From: Nitrospira sp. UBA6909
GTDB lineage: Bacteria > Nitrospirota > Nitrospiria > Nitrospirales > Nitrospiraceae
Length of the DNA: 5,046 bases
NCBI GenBank assembly: GCA_002451055.1
Contig: DKBD01000025.1
Location: forward strand, 1-5,046
Direction: 5' to 3'
Part shown: in pieces, positions 1 through 4,072 of the stretch
Layout: each line of letters begins with the position of its first letter
How positions within the stretch are numbered: position 1 is the stretch's first letter
The notes under the pieces: model-generated
Databases searched by the model: none
Told to the model about the DNA's origin: nothing
What the model saw: only the letters and a program-made list of their open reading frames with translations
Position numbers and translations under genes: made by a program

Positions 1-749
1 GGCTCCCATACGCCGTTTCCGATCACGTCCTGCTTCGCCTGCGTCGTCAACGTGCTGAAGCCGTTGGCATTCAGGTCTTCGACCGAACTCACCCGCAGCG
101 TCGGGTCGGACATGATATTCCCGGACCAGATACCGGGATTGAACGGACCGAGGCTCCGACCGATCCGATCAGGATAGGTCACACCGCCCGCCGGCTCTTC
201 AAAGTAAAAGTCCCAGAAGATGCCCGGATACTGATCGTCGACGTCCCAGATCCCGGCGCTGTCCTTGCCGAGGTCTTTCTGCCACTCGGCGTTCCAACGC
301 CAGATGTTGGTCGTTCCGCCTGACTGCCCCATGCACTGGAACGGCGGCGCGCCAGAAAGGTTGACGGGAAACATCACCGCAACCTGATCCCGGAAATCCT
401 GGGGACCGATTGCCGTATCATTCTTCGTCTGATCGAGCCATTCCAATCGCAATCCGATCTCCTTGCCGTTCGTCATGGCTTTCACGAAGACCGACTTCAC
501 CGAAATGTTCGGATGCATCGGTGTGGTAATCAGCTGACCACTCAGCGGGACCACGACACCCGGCACACCTTCCCAAATCGGATTAGCGCCGTCCATCGGG
601 ATCGATCCCTTGACCACCTTGGTCGGGATCGTAACCGGTTGACTCACGGCCAACGGCACCTGTCCAACCGTAAACATCACACCTACGGCGAGGACAGAGA
701 GCAGAACGGCAAACACCAAACCTTTGTTGGTCGTCCGCACTATGCGCAT
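1..749 (-). CDS. NxrC-like / ethylbenzene-dehydrogenase-type gamma subunit (heme b), N-terminal part
   Basis: This gene runs off the left edge; 249 residues are visible. The start is the ATG at 749-747, with a strong AGGAGG at 759-764, 9 bases upstream. The N-terminus looks like a Sec signal: Arg2, Arg5 and Lys9, then a hydrophobic run at about 11-28, with a plausible cleavage after AVS (34-36). The mature part is rich in Trp and beta-strand-like sequence. Around residues 135-156 it has PPFQCMGQSGG followed by NIWRWNAEW, which resembles the gamma-subunit segment of ethylbenzene dehydrogenase relatives, where Met is one axial ligand of heme b. Met140 is the candidate here. The second ligand, a Lys in known relatives, would lie beyond the edge. 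In the family this subunit is periplasmic and passes electrons between the Fe-S beta subunit and an external carrier. In Nitrospira such proteins are proposed as NxrC, often in several copies. The gene follows a TorD-like chaperone gene by 85 bp. Family is fairly sure; a role specifically in nitrite oxidoreductase is inferred. Confidence 0.8.
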   Translation of the reverse strand, partial: MRIVRTTNKGLVFAVLLSVLAVGVMFTVGQVPLAVSQPVTIPTKVVKGSIPMDGANPIWEGVPGVVVPLSGQLITTPMHPNISVKSVFVKAMTNGKEIGLRLEWLDQTKNDTAIGPQDFRDQVAVMFPVNLSGAPPFQCMGQSGGTTNIWRWNAEWQKDLGKDSAGIWDVDDQYPGIFWDFYFEEPAGGVTYPDRIGRSLGPFNPGIWSGNIMSDPTLRVSSVEDLNANGFSTLTTQAKQDVIGNGVWE

Positions 750-758
750 AGACAAATC

Positions 759-764
759 CCTCCT
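759..764 (-). promoter_or_regulatory. Shine-Dalgarno site of the NxrC-like gene
   Basis: The minus strand reads AGGAGG, 9 bases before the ATG at 749. This is the strongest ribosome binding site in the window and fixes the start. It fits a gene product needed in large amounts compared with its accessory neighbours. Confidence 0.75.
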
Positions 765-834
765 CTCAACAAAAGTTGCAGAACCTGTAAAACACAATAA
801 CCGCTACGTTCACATGGAGCAGACAGCCGGAACG

Positions 835-1806
835 CTAGGCGTTTCCGACAGGCCCCTTATTGTCGCTATCCTTCTCTTTGTCTTTGACTTCCATGAACGA
901 TTGCGCGCCCACCTCGTTGAGCAACAGACTCAATTCATTGCCCTGATCTTGCGCGCCACATTCATAGGTCTGGCCTTCCGGAGAATTGAACGTCGCCGGC
1001 CGATAATCTGTCTCGTTGTAGGGCTGAGGAGCCACCCCCAAGAAACCCATTTCGAAATCCATCCATTCGGCCGTCATATCTGCAATCAATTTGAAGAGGC
1101 CGGAGTCCGCCTTCTTGGCCAGCATGCGGCAGAAAAGTGGCACCCACCGGCCGATGTGATTCTTGACGAATTTTTTCTGGGCCTCCACGACGATCTGCGT
1201 CTTCTCCGCGCCGTCGTGGCACCGGGAATACGACTCTTTGTACGCCAGAAAATGCATGAACTCGAACTCGACACTCAGATGATCGAGTCGCTCGTGAATA
1301 TCCTTGGACAGTTCCACGCCAAAGGCTTTATAGAACCCCGCGATGTCGCCCATCACATGCGACTGGGCAAAGACGTGGTCGTTCCCGAACAACGTTTCAT
1401 AGGGCGGACAATCGAGCGTAATAACGTTGCTGAACACCCGGCGATGCTCCGATTGCAGATCGCTGAGCTGCCAATTGGCGCATTCGGAGGCGATCAGCGT
1501 CTCCGCGAGGTCAAACTGTTTCTTGAGCGATTGCAGCTTTTCCGCCGCGTGCTCGCCCCCGTTGCCGTCCAACATGGTCTCCAAGATCTCCAGCGCGGAG
1601 CGACCGTCGTCCACGAATTCGCCGCACCGGAGATAATCGAGAAATTCCTCGTCTTCCGGATACAGCATGCTCCATGAAATCAGCAGATAGATCTTGCTGC
1701 GATTGAGGGCACGTTCGACCGCGGGGGAATCCTTGATCGTCGAAGGAGCCGCAATAACAGCGGCAGAGGAAGGGGACACGCTAGGCGTAGATTGTTTAAT
1801 TGCCAT
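835..1806 (-). CDS. TorD/NarJ-family molybdoenzyme maturation chaperone
   Basis: The protein has 323 residues from the ATG at 1806-1804, which has GGAG 8 bases upstream. A longer reading from a TTG at 1833 lacks a ribosome site and adds only nine residues. It is soluble and mostly helical. Family marks in order: ERALNRSKIYLLIS (31-44), HRRVF (121-125), CPPYETLFG (133-141), MGDIAGFYKAFG (152-163) and ERLDHLSVEFEFMHFLAYKE (172-191). The last matches the conserved D-H-(x)3-E-(x)2-FM helix of TorD/DmsD/NarJ proteins. These chaperones bind the apo-catalytic subunit of DMSO-reductase-superfamily enzymes in the cytoplasm, protect it or its signal peptide, and help insert the molybdenum cofactor. At 323 residues it is longer than the usual 200-230: it has a Ser/Ala/Pro-rich N-terminal tail (about 5-25) and a charged C-terminal tail. 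It lies directly upstream of the NxrC-like gene and is probably co-transcribed from the promoter at 1900-1928. The client enzyme is not in the window. Confidence 0.88.
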   Translation of the reverse strand: MAIKQSTPSVSPSSAAVIAAPSTIKDSPAVERALNRSKIYLLISWSMLYPEDEEFLDYLRCGEFVDDGRSALEILETMLDGNGGEHAAEKLQSLKKQFDLAETLIASECANWQLSDLQSEHRRVFSNVITLDCPPYETLFGNDHVFAQSHVMGDIAGFYKAFGVELSKDIHERLDHLSVEFEFMHFLAYKESYSRCHDGAEKTQIVVEAQKKFVKNHIGRWVPLFCRMLAKKADSGLFKLIADMTAEWMDFEMGFLGVAPQPYNETDYRPATFNSPEGQTYECGAQDQGNELSLLLNEVGAQSFMEVKDKEKDSDNKGPVGNA

Positions 1807-1899
1807 TACATGTTCTCCGGCCGGTCGGATCAACCCGTGTGGTACTGACCCTTGAAACAGCGGACCCGCCGCTCAGGTTCAAAAACCAGAGCCTTGGTA

Positions 1900-1928
1900 T
1901 GTATATGAAATGGCCGGGAAGTTGTCAA
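1900..1928 (-). promoter_or_regulatory. Sigma-70-type promoter for the chaperone and NxrC-like genes
   Basis: On the minus strand a perfect -35 box TTGACA (1928-1923) is followed by a 17-bp spacer and TATACA (1905-1900), four of six matches to TATAAT. Transcription would begin near 1893, leaving a leader of about 87 nt before the ATG at 1806. The leader can form a small hairpin (AGCGG at 1859-1863 with CCGCT at 1869-1873). This is the best promoter match in the window and it sits directly upstream of the chaperone gene. It is a sequence match only. Confidence 0.6.
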
Positions 1929-1965
1929 GGGAGAACTCTCCGTTTCGTTCATGTACTTGACAACT
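1920..1965. repeat. Inverted repeat overlapping the -35 box (possible operator)
   Basis: AGTTGTCAAG at 1920-1929 and its exact reverse complement CTTGACAACT at 1956-1965 are separated by 26 bp. The left arm contains the -35 box TTGACA of the minus-strand promoter. The right arm contains the same hexamer facing right on the plus strand. Between them is a smaller dyad, GGAGA-AC-TCTCC (1930-1941). It could be a regulator binding site or a pair of outward-facing -35 elements. No gene lies downstream in the plus direction, so an operator is the simpler idea. Confidence 0.45.
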
Positions 1966-1970
1966 CCGGC

Positions 1971-1990
1971 TTCTAAAGAGTTCTAAAGAG
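1971..1990. repeat. Tandem 10-bp direct repeat
   Basis: TTCTAAAGAG occurs twice back to back, with no mismatch, at 1971-1980 and 1981-1990. It lies between the end of the NapG-like gene and the chaperone promoter, just upstream of the inverted repeat. Its period is close to one turn of DNA, so it could place two protein contacts on the same face. It could also be a chance duplication. Confidence 0.5.
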
Positions 1991-2030
1991 AGGGGCGGAC
2001 CGGCACAGGCGCCATCTCCTCCCTCCTCAA

Positions 2031-2630
2031 TCACCAATCGATCTTTGCAAGCCGACCTGCCGGCACGACACGGACCGCCACATGGTCATTGACGGTCTTG
2101 CACACCATCTCGCACATGCCGCAGCCGACGCAGGCATCCGCCACAACCGCCAACTGCATGGACTCAAAGTCCATACCCAACGCATGGGTCGGACATTTGG
2201 ATACGCAGGCATGGCAGCCTTGTCCCGCCGTACAAAGCCGATGGGACACGACTGCGACTCCCATTCGAACATCGGCGATACCACCAACCGGTTGTAAGGC
2301 CCCGGTCTGGCAGGCTGCAATACAGGGGAAATCTTCGCACAATAGACAGGGAGACCGATCCGCGAACAGGACCGGCATGGCGTCATGCTCGTGCGCCATG
2401 ATCGCACCGGGAGGACAGACCTTGATGCAGTCGCCGCATTGCGTGCATCGCTCCAGAAAGAGCGCATCCTCTGCGGCACCGGGCGGCCGGAGCCAATCCG
2501 TGCGGATCGCCGGCGGCTTTTGTGGGGGAGCGACATCAACCTGCCTGGAAAACTCCCGTGCGGCCTTCGCGACCGAGCGAACGGAATCCTTGAGGAAGTC
2601 ACGCCGGCCATATGAATGATCAGTCGCCAT
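2031..2630 (-). CDS. NapG/MauM-type polyferredoxin with four [4Fe-4S] motifs
   Basis: The protein has 199 residues. An in-frame TAA 12 bases upstream makes the ATG at 2630-2628 the first possible start; no good ribosome site is seen. All 16 cysteines fall in four cluster motifs: C62/C65/C68/C72, C95/C98/C103/C107, C133/C139/C142/C146 and C167/C170/C173/C177. The order LRPPGA (47-52), CxxCEDxPC with TGAL (95-112), DVRMGVAV (120-127) and the final CVGCGMC (167-173) matches NapG, which relays electrons in periplasmic nitrate reductase systems. NapG is exported by Tat. Here the twin-arginine motif RRDFLK is present (9-14), but the next residues (15-31) are charged and lack a hydrophobic core, so export is doubtful and a cytoplasmic role is likelier. 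The family member NapF also has an RR and four clusters but fits less well. The neighbours suggest service to a molybdoenzyme with an NxrC-like subunit. Confidence 0.87.
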   Translation of the reverse strand: MATDHSYGRRDFLKDSVRSVAKAAREFSRQVDVAPPQKPPAIRTDWLRPPGAAEDALFLERCTQCGDCIKVCPPGAIMAHEHDAMPVLFADRSPCLLCEDFPCIAACQTGALQPVGGIADVRMGVAVVSHRLCTAGQGCHACVSKCPTHALGMDFESMQLAVVADACVGCGMCEMVCKTVNDHVAVRVVPAGRLAKIDW

Positions 2631-2794
2631 TGGATATGATTACCGCTTGACCGACAGTCAAAATGGCTGTCGATCTCACCCACCCCTAGCGCGCCAAGAC
2701 GCGCCTTGCCACAGAACGACCGCGGCTTCGGACGTACTCGTTTCACGTTTCACAACTGCTGAGAACACAGCTGATGGGCATTTTCACCGTCTGC
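2631..2794. other. Intergenic region between the HExxH gene and the NapG-like gene
   Basis: These 164 bp contain the inverted repeat at 2652-2672, a GC-rich minor dyad (GCGCG and CGCGC around 2690-2705) and a tandem CGTTTCA-CGTTTCA at 2739-2752. I find no clear promoter and no strong terminator. Whether the NapG-like gene is transcribed with the HExxH gene or separately cannot be decided from the sequence. Confidence 0.5.
2652..2672. repeat. Inverted repeat upstream of the NapG-like gene (operator or leader hairpin)
   Basis: CGACAG (2652-2657) pairs exactly with CTGTCG (2667-2672). The inner bases also pair around an AAA centre except at one position, giving nine positions per arm over 21 bp. 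The near edge is 21 bp upstream of the NapG-like ATG. In a minus-strand transcript this would be a hairpin with one C-A mismatch. It is not followed by a T-run, so a terminator is unlikely. A protein binding site or leader structure fits the position. Confidence 0.4.
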
Positions 2795-3793
2795 CTATGT
2801 TACGCCGTCGGCACGCAGCTTATACACCTCCACACAGCGATCGCAGGCGCCGAACTCCACATCCCATCCCGGATGATTCTCCCGGATGAAATCGAGCACG
2901 TACGGCTCAATCTTGCTGACCATATCTTCGACCCAGGAGTAAGTGGGGAATCGGCAGAGCGGGCAGGGAAACCCCGGCATGAGCATGATCTTATTTTCAC
3001 TCTCCGGCACCTCGCCGCCCTCGACATCAACCGCGCGATCCAATACACGAAGTGTGTCGGAGGCCATTTCAATCAACTCGGAATGCGTAAAGTACGAGGT
3101 CTGCCACAGCCCTTCGAACACCGACTTCAGCTGAAGCGGAGGAATCTTCCGATACCACGACCGGAATTCCTTGAACCGATCCTCCCTGCTCAGCATCGGC
3201 TCTTTCCCCGTGGCCAGCAGCCGGCTGTCTACGCTCAAGCTCCAGAGCACCCGGTACCGTTGCAAGATCAACGTTTCCTCACCGGGATTCTGGCCCACCT
3301 TGGTGTCCGGATCATATCCGAACGCTGGATCGATCATGTCCGAAATATGCATCAGCTCATGGCGACAGTATCGCGTAAGCGCCGGGTCGTAGAACCGCCT
3401 GGGAATCAGCTTGATCCCGACGCCTTTCATCCCTTTTTCCTCGAACGCTCGTGCCAACTCCTTTTCCACCGATCCCCATTTGCGAAGAATATCGACACCT
3501 TCCTGGTCTTCCTTCAGCACTCCCTTGACCAGAACGATCCCCACCTTTTCCTTCAACAACGGATACTCGTTGAATGAATCGCGGATGATGTCCGAAAATC
3601 CCCACGTTCCGAAGAGATATTGATAGAGCTTCTTGAACTCTCCTTCCCGGTCTTCGAGCATGAACTTCTCATAGATCGGATCGGCATGCTCGTGGAACTC
3701 CTTGTAATACGTGGGATCGCCTTCCCGTTCCGTCTTTTCGACGAACGAATCGATCACTTCTTGAAGCAATGCCGGCTGAAACCTGATTTCCAT
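2795..3793 (-). CDS. Unknown-function protein with HExxH motif and two CxxC pairs
   Basis: I do not recognise this 332-residue protein. The start is the ATG at 3793-3791, with AAGGA 8 bases upstream (3806-3802). It has no signal peptide or membrane segment and is rich in Glu, Lys and Asp, so it is probably cytoplasmic. Residues 145-152 read HELMHISD, an HExxH motif as found in zinc metallopeptidases. Glu172 and Glu173, 23-24 residues after the second His, could supply a third metal ligand as in gluzincins; this is a guess. Near the C-terminus are CPLC (277-280) and CDRC (317-320), a pair of CxxC knuckles that could bind zinc or another metal. The first half (about 1-130) is helical-looking, with no known motif that I see. 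It is the first gene of the minus-strand group, followed by the NapG-like, chaperone and NxrC-like genes, which suggests a part in metalloenzyme assembly or redox sensing. The coding call is strong; the function is unknown. Confidence 0.85.
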   Translation of the reverse strand: MEIRFQPALLQEVIDSFVEKTEREGDPTYYKEFHEHADPIYEKFMLEDREGEFKKLYQYLFGTWGFSDIIRDSFNEYPLLKEKVGIVLVKGVLKEDQEGVDILRKWGSVEKELARAFEEKGMKGVGIKLIPRRFYDPALTRYCRHELMHISDMIDPAFGYDPDTKVGQNPGEETLILQRYRVLWSLSVDSRLLATGKEPMLSREDRFKEFRSWYRKIPPLQLKSVFEGLWQTSYFTHSELIEMASDTLRVLDRAVDVEGGEVPESENKIMLMPGFPCPLCRFPTYSWVEDMVSKIEPYVLDFIRENHPGWDVEFGACDRCVEVYKLRADGVT

Positions 3794-3801
3794 AAGAACA
3801 G

Positions 3802-3806
3802 TCCTT
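3802..3806 (-). promoter_or_regulatory. Shine-Dalgarno site of the HExxH gene
   Basis: The minus strand reads AAGGA, 8 bases before the ATG at 3793. It supports this start for the unknown protein. Confidence 0.6.
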
Positions 3807-3845
3807 ACATTGTGGGGCGATGAACCGGAGAGCCTCGCGCTGAAT

Positions 3846-3941
3846 GGCCGTTCACGGCCGACTTGACGCTTCGACGGAATTCTTGAACATGCTCAGCGTC
3901 AACCCTGAGCGCGCTCCCTCTCACAAATGAGGCGGTCGAAG
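3846..3941. repeat. Nested palindromic intergenic element (REP-like)
   Basis: Several inverted repeats are packed into under 100 bp: GGCCG/CGGCC around TTCA (3846-3859), TTGACGCT (3863-3870) with AGCGTCAA (3895-3902), CTTCGAC (3869-3875) with GTCGAAG (3935-3941), and GCTCAG (3891-3896) with CTGAGC (3905-3910). The TTCGAC, GCTCAG, CTGAGC, GTCGAA pattern resembles dispersed palindromic elements seen between genes in many bacteria, here degenerate. It lies between two divergent genes, so it is not a terminator shared by convergent genes. The arms overlap and so cannot all pair at once. Confidence 0.45.
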
Positions 3942-3943
3942 GG

Positions 3944-3973
3944 TTGACTTGCCCGCGAGGCATCTCTTACGAT
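3944..3973 (+). promoter_or_regulatory. Candidate promoter of the WD40 gene
   Basis: TTGACT (3944-3949, five of six to the -35 consensus) is followed after 18 bp by TACGAT (3968-3973, four of six to the -10 consensus). Transcription would start near 3980 and leave a leader of about 90 nt. The site abuts the right end of the palindromic element. The match is moderate. Confidence 0.4.
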
Positions 3974-4072
3974 CGTGCGGGTGCTGCGAAATTATACCGG
4001 CCCCGCCGATTGGCAATCAAGAACCACGGCAAGAAACCACCGGATACGCTAAGAGAACAGGATACACTCGTG

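Larger units (their letters stand above)
1807..2030. other. Intergenic control region between the NapG-like and chaperone genes
   Basis: These 224 bp hold no convincing gene. From right to left they contain a purine-rich stretch (GAGGAGGGAGGAG on the minus strand, about 2016-2028), a possible 10-codon reading frame (2015-1983), the tandem 10-bp repeat, the inverted repeat, the promoter and the chaperone leader. I see no hairpin with a following T-run after the NapG-like stop codon. Read-through from the NapG-like gene into the chaperone gene is therefore possible. Confidence 0.6.
3794..4072. other. Divergent intergenic region between the HExxH gene and the WD40 gene
   Basis: These 279 bp hold the 5' ends of two genes read in opposite directions. 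They contain the HExxH-gene ribosome site, the nested palindromes, and the plus-strand promoter candidate. I could not find a convincing -35/-10 pair on the minus strand for the HExxH gene; its promoter may lie inside the palindromic part or use another sigma factor. Confidence 0.55.

Noticed and set aside
513..800. Plus-strand frame of 95 codons near the left side
   Set aside because: It is antisense to the signal peptide and mature N-terminus of the NxrC-like gene and is His/Arg-rich low-information sequence.
724..1677. Plus-strand open frame of 317 codons
   Set aside because: It lies antisense to the chaperone gene, whose TorD/NarJ motifs are clear. It overlaps the start of the NxrC-like gene and shows no family motif or ribosome site.
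1807..1833. TTG start for the chaperone
   Set aside because: No ribosome site precedes the TTG, whereas the ATG at 1806 has GGAG at good spacing.
1956..1988. Plus-strand promoter starting with TTGACA at 1958
   Set aside because: The -10 candidate after 18 bp (TCTAAA) is modest and no plus-strand gene lies downstream; the hexamer is better explained as the second arm of the inverted repeat.
2690..2710. GCGCG/CGCGC dyad as a terminator of the HExxH gene
   Set aside because: The stem is only 5 bp and no T-run follows on the minus strand, so I do not call a terminator.
2027..2746. Longer minus-strand frame of 239 codons over the NapG-like gene
   Set aside because: It is read in another frame and gives an Arg/Ser-rich protein with no cluster pattern, whereas the 199-residue frame has all 16 cysteines in four Fe-S motifs.
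2774..3577. Plus-strand open frame of 267 codons
   Set aside because: It is antisense to the HExxH gene. The minus frame has a good ribosome site and coherent HExxH and CxxC motifs, while this frame has none.
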